Source: JAHRVQ01 sp029941905 (lineage in GTDB: Bacteria; Pseudomonadota; Gammaproteobacteria; Pseudomonadales; Azotimanducaceae). Taken from it: a stretch of DNA of 64,000 nucleotides. Below are positions 44,531 through 52,546 of this stretch, in pieces. The first letter of the stretch is position 1; each line of letters opens with the position of its first letter. The position numbers and the translations under genes are program-made. The notes beneath the pieces were generated by a model that was given only the letters and a program-made list of their open reading frames with translations, made no database searches and had not been told where the DNA came from. The stretch covers positions 62,001-126,000 of the forward strand of contig JAPYTQ010000001.1 in assembly GCA_029941905.1 (NCBI GenBank), read 5' to 3'.

Positions 44531-45736
44531 ATGTTTTTTGGTCTATCTGATCGAGTCGCTCCCATATTGTCTAAGTTGCGGATCTTTATTAACGAAATCG
44601 TTATTCCTAATGAAGCCCGTTACCTGGAAGAGCTCTCTCACAACCGATGGCAACAGCCAACTGTGATGGAAAGCATGAAGCAACGGGCAAAAGACGAAAG
44701 TCTCTTTAACCTGTTCCTGAACAGTAAAACCCAGGCATTCAACCAGGTCGAGTATGCGCATTTGGCGGAGCTAATGGGCCGCACCGAGATGGCCGCTGAA
44801 GTTTTCAATTGCGCCTCACCGGATACAGGCAATATGGAAGTCCTTGCGCGGTTTGGCAGCAAAACCCAGCAGGAGACCTGGTTGGCGCCATTGTTGAGCG
44901 GCGAAATCCGTTCTGGCTTTGCCATGACAGAACCCGATGTTGCCTCGTCGGATCTGACCAATATTGCCTCAAGCGCCAGGCTGGATGGCGATCACTGGAT
45001 AGTCGACGGGGAAAAGTCCTGGGTATCCGGGGCTGGTGATGCAAACTGCAAGCTATTGGTTGTCATGTGCGTAACCAACCCGGATGGGGCGCTCGACAAA
45101 CGCCAGTCCACCATTATTGTACCGATGGCGACAGAAGGCGTGGAAATCACCCGCATGGTTTCGGTGTTTGGATATGATGACGCACCCCACGGCCACGCCC
45201 AGATCCGGTTCAATAAGGTCCGAGTACCGCGACAGAACATTATTGGAAAACCTGGCCAGGGTTTTGAGATCGCCCAGGGTCGCCTCGGCTCCGGTCGAAT
45301 CCATCACTGTATGCGAAGTATTGGTGCCGCTGAACGCGCCCTCGAACTCATGGTAAAACGGTCCACGACCCGGTATGCGTTCGGTAAACCCTTGTCTGAA
45401 CTGGGTGGCAATGTTGACGTCATCGCAAATTCGAGAATAGAAATTGAGATGAGTCGACTGATGGCGCTGAAAGCCGCCTACCAGCTCGATACCGTGGGAC
45501 TTGAGAAATCGCTCAATGATATCGCCCAAATGAAGGTCGCTGTACCTAACATGACCCTAAATGTGATTGACCGCGCAATTCAAATGTTTGGTGGCATGGG
45601 CGTGTCTGAAGATACACCACTGGCGAAAATGTGGGCCGCTCACCGGGCATTGAGGCTCTCGGACGGACCCGATGAAGTTCATCGGGAGATGATTTCAAGA
45701 CACGAAATGGGCAAGTTTACCAACACCTATGTTTAG
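44531..45736 (+). CDS. Acyl-CoA dehydrogenase
   Basis: A 401-residue FAD enzyme that forms the alpha-beta double bond of an acyl-CoA. The FAD/substrate block 'SGFAMTEPDVASSDLTNI' (about residues 127-144) and 'WIVDGEKSWVSGAGDANCKLLVVM' (about 157-180) are conserved. 'GRLGSGRIHHCMRSIGAAERALELMVKR' (about 250-277), 'QMFGGMGVSEDTPLAKMWAAHRALRLSDGPDEVHRE' (about 354-389) gives the C-terminal active-site region. The length and sequence style resemble the ACAD10/11-like acyl-CoA dehydrogenases. It is divergent from the acyl-CoA ligase and converges on the SRAP gene with a 4-base overlap. Electrons would go to ETF. Confidence 0.92.
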   Translation: MFFGLSDRVAPILSKLRIFINEIVIPNEARYLEELSHNRWQQPTVMESMKQRAKDESLFNLFLNSKTQAFNQVEYAHLAELMGRTEMAAEVFNCASPDTGNMEVLARFGSKTQQETWLAPLLSGEIRSGFAMTEPDVASSDLTNIASSARLDGDHWIVDGEKSWVSGAGDANCKLLVVMCVTNPDGALDKRQSTIIVPMATEGVEITRMVSVFGYDDAPHGHAQIRFNKVRVPRQNIIGKPGQGFEIAQGRLGSGRIHHCMRSIGAAERALELMVKRSTTRYAFGKPLSELGGNVDVIANSRIEIEMSRLMALKAAYQLDTVGLEKSLNDIAQMKVAVPNMTLNVIDRAIQMFGGMGVSEDTPLAKMWAAHRALRLSDGPDEVHREMISRHEMGKFTNTYV

Positions 45737-46422
45737 TGAACGATGCGGGTCTCCCCCAGAGGTTCTATACAACGTTCGTCCTTATTGCGGGAATTTCCGA
45801 CATAACTGGATACCGGGGTGATCGACAGTGGCATACGTAGTGTTGGCGTTAACAGCTCCGCCAGATCCTCACTCGAAGCATCTGGGCTTAACCAGGATTG
45901 AATCTCATTGCGACTCAAGTGAATCGGCAGTCGCCCATGAATATCTTTCATCGAATCAGGTGCCGCACCGGTGATGATCGTGCAACTTTCAATCACCTGA
46001 TCATCTCTTTTCCAGCGATCCCATAAACCGGCAAATGCGAAACCGTCTTCTCCCTGGGGTTGGATATGGTTCGGCACTTTGACATTGCCCTCTTTCGTCC
46101 ATTCGTAATAACCCGATGCGGGGACAATACAGCGTCGACGCTGAAATGGCTCTCGAAAGGCTCGACTTTTATTCAATGTCTCGGATTTGGCATTGAACAT
46201 GGTGTATTTGGTTGAAGGTTTTTCAGACCAAAAGGGTACAAGCCACCAGCGCATCTCTCGCAAGTCCCAGCTGCCGGACCCGGACTTCAGTAACACCGGT
46301 ACCGATTCTGTTGGCGCGATATTGTATTGCGTTTCCAGTTTGAATGACCCCAGTTCCCCGTTAACAATGTGCATTATAAACCGGGTCAGGGGATCAGAAA
46401 TAATGTTGTAGCGTCCACACAC
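45733..46422 (-). CDS. yedK: SRAP-domain abasic-site processing protein (YedK/HMCES)
   Basis: A 229-residue SOS-response-associated peptidase that forms a thiazolidine crosslink with abasic sites in single-stranded DNA. The catalytic Cys2 is exposed after Met removal ('MCGRYNIISDP'). 'YNIAPTESVPVLL' (about 34-46), 'WWLVPFWSEKPSTKYTMFNAKSETL' (about 59-83), 'RCIVPASGYYEW' with its Glu (about 98-109) and 'DIHGRLPIHLSR' with its His are all present. It starts 16 bases from the aldo/keto reductase stop on the same strand. Confidence 0.93.
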   Translation of the reverse strand: MCGRYNIISDPLTRFIMHIVNGELGSFKLETQYNIAPTESVPVLLKSGSGSWDLREMRWWLVPFWSEKPSTKYTMFNAKSETLNKSRAFREPFQRRRCIVPASGYYEWTKEGNVKVPNHIQPQGEDGFAFAGLWDRWKRDDQVIESCTIITGAAPDSMKDIHGRLPIHLSRNEIQSWLSPDASSEDLAELLTPTLRMPLSITPVSSYVGNSRNKDERCIEPLGETRIVH

Positions 46423-46438
46423 TTATCACTGGTTCCTT

Positions 46439-47404
46439 TTAAGTTGATTCCCGCTTTTGGCTGGGAAGTCGCTGGGAAATCTCTGCAACATTCGCCATCT
46501 CTTCATCCGTGAGTCGCCAGGACGCGGCAGCCGCGTTCTGGTTCACCTGTTCTGGAGAAGTTGCACCGGCTATTACGCTCGATATACAGGGTTTGCTCGC
46601 CAGCCAGCTCATTGCCAGCTCCAGGATAGTATGGCCTCTTGCAGTCGAAAACTCGATCAGTGCCTCAAGGATGTCGAAATTCTTATCTGCCATCGCGGCG
46701 CTGGCACGATCACCCATCCCCGCCAATCGGGTGCCGTTTGCAGGCTCAACACCGCGGCGATACTTACCCGTTAGCATGCCACTGGCAAGAGGGAAATATG
46801 GCAGTATACCAATATCATATTGCTCGCAAACGGGAATCACCTCTTTCTCCAGACGTCGATCCAGTAAACTATAGAGATTCTGGGCTGTAACGAACCTGTT
46901 CAGGCTGTTCGAATTGGCTGTCTCCTGGGCTGATGTGATCTGCCCGGGGTTAAAATTCGAATGACCGATGTAGCGAACTTTCCCATCCCTGACCAGGTCA
47001 TCCAGTGCTCCCAGGGTCTCCTCGATCGGCGTCGACGAATCAGGAATATGCTGCTGATACAGGTCAATATAGTCTGTACCCAGGCGTTCCAGGCTGGCGT
47101 CGACCGCCTGCATGATGTATCGACGGGACGCACCTTTCATGTCTTCTCCCATCGCATTGGCATACTTGGTGGCAATGATGATTTTTGATCTATCAAAGCC
47201 TTTGATCGCCTGACCCAGAAACTGCTCCGACAAACCCCTGGGACCGTATACATCGGCGGTATCGAAGAAATTAATGTCGTTGTCGAGCGCGGTGGTGACA
47301 ACGCTCTTTGTCTGGCTTTCAGAACAGCGGCGGCCAAAATTATTGCAGCCTATACCGACTACTGACACTTTGAGATCAGTGTTACCCAGGTTTCTGTATT
47401 CCAT
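46439..47404 (-). CDS. Aldo/keto reductase
   Basis: A 321-residue NADPH-dependent reductase with a TIM barrel. The catalytic tetrad is Asp and Tyr in 'FFDTADVYGPRGLSEQFLG' (about residues 46-64), Lys in 'KIIIATKYA' and His in 'YIDLYQQHIPD' (about 117-127). The C-terminal NADPH-binding region 'CISSVIAGATSPEQVNQNAAAA' is typical. It resembles the general-stress YghZ/Kv-beta-like group. The substrate is unknown. Confidence 0.92.
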   Translation of the reverse strand: MEYRNLGNTDLKVSVVGIGCNNFGRRCSESQTKSVVTTALDNDINFFDTADVYGPRGLSEQFLGQAIKGFDRSKIIIATKYANAMGEDMKGASRRYIMQAVDASLERLGTDYIDLYQQHIPDSSTPIEETLGALDDLVRDGKVRYIGHSNFNPGQITSAQETANSNSLNRFVTAQNLYSLLDRRLEKEVIPVCEQYDIGILPYFPLASGMLTGKYRRGVEPANGTRLAGMGDRASAAMADKNFDILEALIEFSTARGHTILELAMSWLASKPCISSVIAGATSPEQVNQNAAAASWRLTDEEMANVAEISQRLPSQKREST

Positions 47405-47609
47405 TTAACCGTGTCCCATTTTAACTGTATTGCATACGAGGCCCGATGCGTATCCCTCAGGTTAAATCCAATCGCCTCAATATGTAAAGTCAGCTGTACA
47501 AATCAGCATCAATCAGGTAATTTGCGCGCTTCGCTTGTGGATATTCAAAATGAAGCCCCGCGTACTTATCGTTTATGACGCGCTGGTCTTTTTTTTTTGG
47601 ATCGGAAAA

Positions 47610-48536
47610 ATGAGACATATACCAAGCCTTAAAGACTTCTCGGCGGAAGAGATCAACGAAATACTGCGTAAATCTGCCGAGATAAAAGCGAACCCCGAAG
47701 ACTTCTACAATGCCCTGCATCGACAATCCCTGGCGATGCTGTTCCAGAAAACCAGCACTCGAACACGGGTCTCTTTCGAAGCGGCCATGACTGAACTGGG
47801 TGGTCATGCCATCTATATCGATTGGTCGACCTCTAATTTTGTTTTGTCCGGTCTCGAGCATGAAACGCAATACCTGTCCCGTAATGTGGCATGCATTATG
47901 GCGCGACTGATGCACCATAGTGACCTGCTAAAGATTATCTCAGCGAGTCAGGTACCGGTGATTAACGGCTGCTGTGAGATCTTCCATCCGTGTCAGGCAT
48001 TAACCGATGTGTTAACAATGAGTGAGCATTACGACGGAGATTTAAGCGAGGCGCACCTGGCATACGTTGGCGTTCAAAACAACGTATCAAATTCACTGAC
48101 GGTTATCTGTGACAAATTAGGTATCCAACTCACACTCGCAACCCCAGAACAGCAGGACAATGGCGAGAGCCTCGACGCGGATGTCCAGGCGATTATTTCG
48201 AGCTCAGCCAAAATCAACCATACCACTGATCCCAGGGCCGCTGTCCAGGACGCTGACTTTGTCTATACCGATACCTGGATTGATATGCAGTATTTCAACA
48301 ATCTGGATCACAAGGACGAAAACGAAGCCAAGTTGAAACAGATGATGCCATACCAGCTCAACAAAACGTTGTTAAAAGGAATTGACTGCAAGGTAATGCA
48401 CGACATGCCGATCCATGACGGCTTCGAAATATCTGCAGAGTTAACCCGGGATCCCCGGGCAATTATCTATCCCCAGTCTGAAAACAGAATGCACGCCCAG
48501 AAAGGGCTGTTGTGGTGGCTGCTGGCCCGGGACTAG
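47610..48536 (+). CDS. Carbamoyltransferase of divergent type (ornithine-carbamoyltransferase-like)
   Basis: A protein of about 308 residues from the ATG at 47610, which starts 'MRHIPSLKDFSAEEINEIL' like the family; the upstream extension is an artefact running through a 10-T tract (47589-47598). Carbamoyl-phosphate binding is intact: 'QKTSTRTRVSF' (Ser49-Arg53) and 'HPCQALTD' (126-133). The amino-acid side is unusual. The SMG loop of ornithine enzymes is here 'DTWIDMQ' (221-227), and the HCLP motif is HDMP (264-267) in 'KVMHDMPIHDGFEIS'. The catalytic Cys of ornithine carbamoyltransferase is therefore Asp. It probably carbamoylates another amino substrate, or is a distinct ArgF subgroup. No arginine genes adjoin it. 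Confidence 0.85.
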   Translation: MRHIPSLKDFSAEEINEILRKSAEIKANPEDFYNALHRQSLAMLFQKTSTRTRVSFEAAMTELGGHAIYIDWSTSNFVLSGLEHETQYLSRNVACIMARLMHHSDLLKIISASQVPVINGCCEIFHPCQALTDVLTMSEHYDGDLSEAHLAYVGVQNNVSNSLTVICDKLGIQLTLATPEQQDNGESLDADVQAIISSSAKINHTTDPRAAVQDADFVYTDTWIDMQYFNNLDHKDENEAKLKQMMPYQLNKTLLKGIDCKVMHDMPIHDGFEISAELTRDPRAIIYPQSENRMHAQKGLLWWLLARD

Positions 48537-48586
48537 TGTTGATATGCCCGGGACAGTTTACTTATCTATATTCCCGGGTTTGGCTC

Positions 48587-48608
48587 GGGTTGGGGATGGG
48601 TTGCCGGG
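48587..48608 (+). other. G-quadruplex motif between convergent genes
   Basis: Four G-runs of at least three with loops of 2, 2 and 5 bases (GGG-TT-GGGG-AT-GGG-TTGCC-GGG) fill the last bases before the glcF stop codon. A nearby pair of CCCGGGA/TCCCGGG sequences (48547-48553 and 48572-48578) could also form a hairpin. Either could act as a termination or pausing element in the 72-base gap. Folding is predicted only from the pattern. Confidence 0.5.
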
Positions 48609-49832
48609 TTAAGGCTCACTGTTGAGAAGGTTCTTGTGACTGGCAAAAAGTTCAACCCAGTGCATCACGGGTATATTGGCGTTTAACTGAAGCTCCAACT
48701 GACAACCTACATTAGCCGTAACTATCACATCCGGTGAATTTTTTTCCAGATTTCGCACTTTTCTCCCGATGAGCTCACTGGCTATTTTTGGTTGCAATAT
48801 CGAGTAGGTGCCTGCAGAACCACAGCATAGATGTTTTTCTTCGACTTCAACAAGTTCCGCGCCTGCTGACTTTACAATGGACTCAAGGGCATCGGGCAGC
48901 TGTTGTCCATGCTGTAGACTGCAGGGTGTATGAACTGCAATTTTTATTCCTTTACAGTCAAATTTGAACTGTGCCAGATACTCGCTGACATCCTTCACCT
49001 TCTCGGCAATACGCCTGGCTTTTTCCAGGTACTTGCCTTCATATCTTAGTATTTCGGGATAGTCCTTGATTGTTACCCCACAGCCGCTTGCCGATGAAAC
49101 GATGCATTCCACGCTATCCAGTTGATCATATAGCTGATCCACCAGGGACTTGATCCTCACAATTGCCTGTTTGTGTGCAGACAGATGATAGTCAAGTGCA
49201 CCGCAACAACCTTCTGACTCAAGGGTTCGAACACCAACATTGTTTTCTGCCAACAGTTGTTCAATGGCGTGATTGACACCCGGTGTCGCTGCTTGTTGCA
49301 CACACCCTTGCAGCAGTATCACTTGCCGGAGAAAGTTCTCTGAAGATTTACGACCCTCCACAAAGTCTGTTTTTACGGGAATTTTTTTCGACAGAATCGT
49401 AGGCAGTATGGGAGCCAGGAACTGGCCCAGTCTTAACAACCGTGAAAATAACAGCTGACGGGGAATCACGGTACGAATTACCCAAATCTTGACTCGCCGC
49501 AAAAAAGGCGGCGTCACTTTAACGGCAACAATTTCACGCCCAATATCGAGCAGCCGCCCATATTGAACACCCGAGGGGCAAGTAGTTTCACAGGACCGAC
49601 AAGTCAGGCAGCGATCCAAATGGCTCACGGATCGGGCGGAAATCCTGTCCTTCTCCAGCAGGTTTTTGATCAGGTAAATTCGACCTCGTGGTCCGTCAAG
49701 TTCATCACCTAACAGCTGGTAGGTAGGACAAACCGCATTACAAAATCCGCAGTGAACGCAGTTTCTGAGTATCTCTTCTGCCTCTTTGACTGATTCATTC
49801 CCGATTAGGTTTGGATGGATTATTGTCTGCAT
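48609..49832 (-). CDS. glcF: Glycolate oxidase iron-sulfur subunit
   Basis: The 407-residue electron-transfer subunit of membrane-bound glycolate dehydrogenase. Two 4Fe-4S ferredoxin motifs are visible near the N-terminus ('CVHCGFCNAVCPTY', about residues 25-38, and 'CLTCRSCETTCPSG', about 76-89). Two CCG domains follow: 'GCCGALDYHLSAHKQA' (about 212), 'HTPCSLQHGQQLP' and 'LCCGSAGTYS'. It is the third gene of glcDEF, 1 base after glcE. Confidence 0.95.
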   Translation of the reverse strand: MQTIIHPNLIGNESVKEAEEILRNCVHCGFCNAVCPTYQLLGDELDGPRGRIYLIKNLLEKDRISARSVSHLDRCLTCRSCETTCPSGVQYGRLLDIGREIVAVKVTPPFLRRVKIWVIRTVIPRQLLFSRLLRLGQFLAPILPTILSKKIPVKTDFVEGRKSSENFLRQVILLQGCVQQAATPGVNHAIEQLLAENNVGVRTLESEGCCGALDYHLSAHKQAIVRIKSLVDQLYDQLDSVECIVSSASGCGVTIKDYPEILRYEGKYLEKARRIAEKVKDVSEYLAQFKFDCKGIKIAVHTPCSLQHGQQLPDALESIVKSAGAELVEVEEKHLCCGSAGTYSILQPKIASELIGRKVRNLEKNSPDVIVTANVGCQLELQLNANIPVMHWVELFASHKNLLNSEP

Positions 49833-49833
49833 A

Positions 49834-50877
49834 TCAGAAAGAGGCGTACATCTTGTGTGGGTTCAAAATCCCCTTTGGGTCGAATTGCTTTTTCAACCCC
49901 TGATGGATCCGCTCTACAGAAGCCGTTAAAGGCTGGTACTTCTCTTCCGTGCTGTTGCCCTTGATTAAAGTGGCATGGTCATCAGATGACGATTCAGGTC
50001 TGGGGTCTTTCGCCGGATTTACCAGCCAACGTTGCCCTCCCCCCCAGTCGATTAAAACAGCTTCTGCCAGGAAGCTCCGGCAGTTCGGTGCCCCTGAAAC
50101 TCGCCAGAGTTCCGATGCCGCGTCAAACAGGGTGAGGGTATCAATCGAATGCCACCATCCGGGATCGACAGTTTCCCCGCCAAAGCTGTCTACTTCTGAC
50201 TTGACAGATTTCTCGGCGCCAGAAAACCTGGCGTACAGACGATCCTGGTAAAATGCTGTCGCAGAAACAAGCTGGGAATGGGATGACAATTGCAGCATGC
50301 TATCCAATGCTACCGAGGCAGACACAGAAATAGCCCGGGTTTCTTCGACTTCGGGCCTGGGTAATACCTTGAGGCTGACCTCCGTCACGATCCCCAGGCA
50401 ACCCATCGAACCGACCATCAATCTTGAAGCATCGTACCCCGCAACGTTTTTAATCACTTGCCCGCCGAAGGACAAATGCTCCCCCATTCCATTTATTACG
50501 TCGATCCCGAGCACAAAGTCCCTGGCGGCACCCGCATAGGGTCGACGCGAACCCGACAGGCCTGTGGAGATTGTGCCCCCAATCGTCGCATCCACAAAAC
50601 CTGGTGGATCAAACGCCAGCATCTGATTCTCTGACGCTAGCAAAAGTTTAATTTCCTGAAGTGGGGTACCAGAGCGAACCTGTAGCACTAGCTCCGAGGG
50701 GTCATAATCCACGATCCCCGTGAGACCCTTAATGTCGAGGACCTTCAGGTGATTCAGGTCTCGCCCCAGGAACCCCTTGCTGCCTCCACCTCTGATACAT
50801 AAGGATTGCCCGGTCAATGCTGCCCTGTGAACTACTTCTGCAATTTCTGTGAGATCTGCCGTTATTGACCCTGTCAC
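49834..50877 (-). CDS. glcE: Glycolate oxidase FAD-binding subunit GlcE
   Basis: About 347 residues. The GTG at 50877 overlaps the glcD stop (TAG/GTG share a base), so this start is chosen over a longer in-frame extension into glcD. It has the PCMH-type FAD domain: 'SLCIRGGGSKGFLGR' (about residues 28-42), 'FDPPGFVDATIGGTISTGLSGSRRPYAGAARDFVLG' (about 94-130) and 'VIKNVAGYDASRLMVGSMGCLGIVTEVSLKV' (about 144-174), with 'FDPKGILNPHKMY' at the end. It acts with GlcD and GlcF to oxidise glycolate to glyoxylate. Confidence 0.93.
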   Translation of the reverse strand: MTGSITADLTEIAEVVHRAALTGQSLCIRGGGSKGFLGRDLNHLKVLDIKGLTGIVDYDPSELVLQVRSGTPLQEIKLLLASENQMLAFDPPGFVDATIGGTISTGLSGSRRPYAGAARDFVLGIDVINGMGEHLSFGGQVIKNVAGYDASRLMVGSMGCLGIVTEVSLKVLPRPEVEETRAISVSASVALDSMLQLSSHSQLVSATAFYQDRLYARFSGAEKSVKSEVDSFGGETVDPGWWHSIDTLTLFDAASELWRVSGAPNCRSFLAEAVLIDWGGGQRWLVNPAKDPRPESSSDDHATLIKGNSTEEKYQPLTASVERIHQGLKKQFDPKGILNPHKMYASF

Positions 50878-52319
50878 TAGAAGCGCTCCAGCCCGGGAAA
50901 CTTCTCCTGCCCGCGATGAACATGCATTGCGCCGAATTCTGCACAACGACGCAGCGTGGGTATTGCTTTGCCCGGGTTCAGTATCCCTTTAAAGTCAAAC
51001 ACAGCTTTGATGCCGTGGAACAACTCAAGTTCTTGTGTTGAAAACTGCAAACACATCTGGTCGATCTTCTCGACACCCACACCATGCTCACCGGTGATCG
51101 TGCCGCCTTTCTCAATACAGAGTTCAAGGATTCTGGCACCAAAAGCTTCTGCTCGTTGCAGCTCACCAGATTTGTTGGCATCGAAGAGAATAAGCGGGTG
51201 TAAGTTACCGTCCCCGGCGTGAAAAACATTGGCGACAGCAAGGCCGAATTCGTTGGAAAGCTCAGAAATCTGTCGCAGCATATTGCCCAGTTCCCGTTTG
51301 GGTATGGTGCCATCCATGCAGTAGTAGTCCGGTGCTATTCGGCCAACAGCAGGAAACGCTGATTTACGACCTTGCCAGAGTCGAGCCCTGGCCGATTCAT
51401 CCCTGGCAACGCTCACATGGCGCGCATTGTCAGCAGAAAGAATGTCCTCGAGCAACCTGAGCTGCTCGTCGACTTCATGCTGGTTTCCATCGAGTTCACA
51501 CAACAGTAATGCCTCAACGTCTGTCGGGTACCCGCCCTTAACAAAATCTTCGGCTGCCCGAATCGCGAGTCTGTCCATCATTTCCAATCCAGCAGGTAAC
51601 AAACCACCCATAATAATATGCCTGACGCTGGCACCCGCTTCTTCCACAGAGTCGAAACCGGCCAGCACAACAACAACATTGTCGGGATTGGGTAGCAATT
51701 TGACCGTCACCTCAACGACAATACCCAGCATGCCTTCCGAGCCATGCATTAACGCCAGCAGGTCGAACCCGGGTGAATCAAATCCACTCGAGCCAACATC
51801 GTAGAGTTCGCCATCTGGTGCAACAATCTTCAGTTTACGAACGTTGTGTACGGTCAATCCATATTTTAAACAGTGAACACCACCTGAGTTTTCAGCAACA
51901 TTTCCGCCTATTGTGCAGGCTATTTGTGACGATGGGTCCGGCGCATAGTACAAACCCAGGGATTTCACACTCTCTGAAATAGCCAGATTAGTGACTCCCG
52001 GCTCAACCCTGGCCAGAAGGTTTTTAGAATCTATTTCAAGTATTCGGTTGAGTCTCGCCAGGCTCAGGAGCACCCCTTGCTCATGGGGCATGGCACCACC
52101 AGAGAGCCCCGTACCCGCACCTCTGGCTACTATCGGTACATTTTGCTCATAACAGAGTTTCACCGTGGCTTGCACTTCCTCAATGGTCTCAGGCAGCGCC
52201 ACAAATCTAGGCAGGGCTTTTTTCAAGGTCAAACCATCACTTTCGTAGACTCTTAGCCGATCTTTATCAGAGACGACATGCTGGCAGACTTGATTTAGCT
52301 GTTCTAAAAATTCAGTCAC
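50877..52319 (-). CDS. glcD: Glycolate oxidase FAD-linked catalytic subunit GlcD
   Basis: A 480-residue flavoprotein that oxidises glycolate to glyoxylate, passing electrons to the quinone pool through GlcF. FAD-binding PCMH elements are 'VPIVARGAGTGLSGGAMPHEQG' (about residues 59-80), 'DPSSQIACTIGGNVAENSGGVHCLKYG' (about 122-148) and 'GSEGMLGIVVEVTVKLLP'. The C-terminal domain has 'VFHAGDGNLHPLILFD', 'TITGEHGVGVEK' and 'FDFKGILNPGKAIP', conserved in GlcD/FAD-oxidase C. It heads glcDEF. The usual glcC regulator is not adjacent; a MITE-like element lies 41 bases upstream, where its promoter would be. Confidence 0.95.
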   Translation of the reverse strand: MTEFLEQLNQVCQHVVSDKDRLRVYESDGLTLKKALPRFVALPETIEEVQATVKLCYEQNVPIVARGAGTGLSGGAMPHEQGVLLSLARLNRILEIDSKNLLARVEPGVTNLAISESVKSLGLYYAPDPSSQIACTIGGNVAENSGGVHCLKYGLTVHNVRKLKIVAPDGELYDVGSSGFDSPGFDLLALMHGSEGMLGIVVEVTVKLLPNPDNVVVVLAGFDSVEEAGASVRHIIMGGLLPAGLEMMDRLAIRAAEDFVKGGYPTDVEALLLCELDGNQHEVDEQLRLLEDILSADNARHVSVARDESARARLWQGRKSAFPAVGRIAPDYYCMDGTIPKRELGNMLRQISELSNEFGLAVANVFHAGDGNLHPLILFDANKSGELQRAEAFGARILELCIEKGGTITGEHGVGVEKIDQMCLQFSTQELELFHGIKAVFDFKGILNPGKAIPTLRRCAEFGAMHVHRGQEKFPGLERF

Positions 52320-52360
52320 GGTCTTTCGTTCCGGTTAGGTCCAATCTGTACACGACACTA

Positions 52361-52505
52361 CCAGCAGGCGGCTGAAAAAGCCCCTGATAGTACAATTCGG
52401 CGTTGAAAATCGTGTCAAGATGCTCATTACTGCGTGTAAATTCCGCTCTTTCAATAATTTTCGCCTCGCCCAGCATCTAACAGGACTTTCTCAGCAGCCT
52501 GCTAG
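52361..52505. mobile_element. MITE-like element, 145 bp, with 30-bp terminal inverted repeats
   Basis: The first 30 bases (52361-52390) and the reverse complement of the last 30 (52476-52505) match at 24 of 30 positions, beginning CCAGCAGGC and CTAGCAGGC. A TA dinucleotide flanks the outer ends (52359-52360 and 52506-52507), as expected of Tc1/mariner/IS630-type insertion, though two bases could be chance. The interior (about 85 bp) has no gene of its own. It fills most of the 227-base region between glcD and ribB. No second complete copy is seen in this window; a single match to the end sequence, TTTTCAGCAGCCT, lies at 39953-39965. Confidence 0.7.
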
Positions 52506-52511
52506 TATAAT
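52506..52511 (+). promoter_or_regulatory. Probable -10 element of ribB, abutting the MITE-like element
   Basis: A perfect TATAAT directly follows the right end of the inverted-repeat element and lies 41 bases before the ribB ATG; GGAG (52538-52541) is the ribosome site. No good -35 is seen at the expected spot (52483-52488), which lies within the element, so the element may replace part of the promoter. No FMN riboswitch sequence is present. Confidence 0.4.
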
Positions 52512-52546
52512 CTCGCCTCCTAAAAAGGTCATTCCCCGGAGCAGTC

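Noticed and set aside
47535..47609. N-terminal extension of the carbamoyltransferase frame
   Set aside because: The added residues include a Phe run encoded by a 10-T tract, have no counterpart in the family, and the ATG at 47610 fits the family start.
52311..52475. Minus-strand frame of about 54 codons across the MITE-like element into glcD
   Set aside because: It lies almost wholly within the inverted-repeat element, has no ribosome site and reads across the glcD start in another frame; it is more simply the element's own sequence.
52320..52546. FMN riboswitch upstream of ribB
   Set aside because: The conserved RFN segments, such as the run around ACCGGCGGT, are not present in this interval; most of it is the inverted-repeat element.
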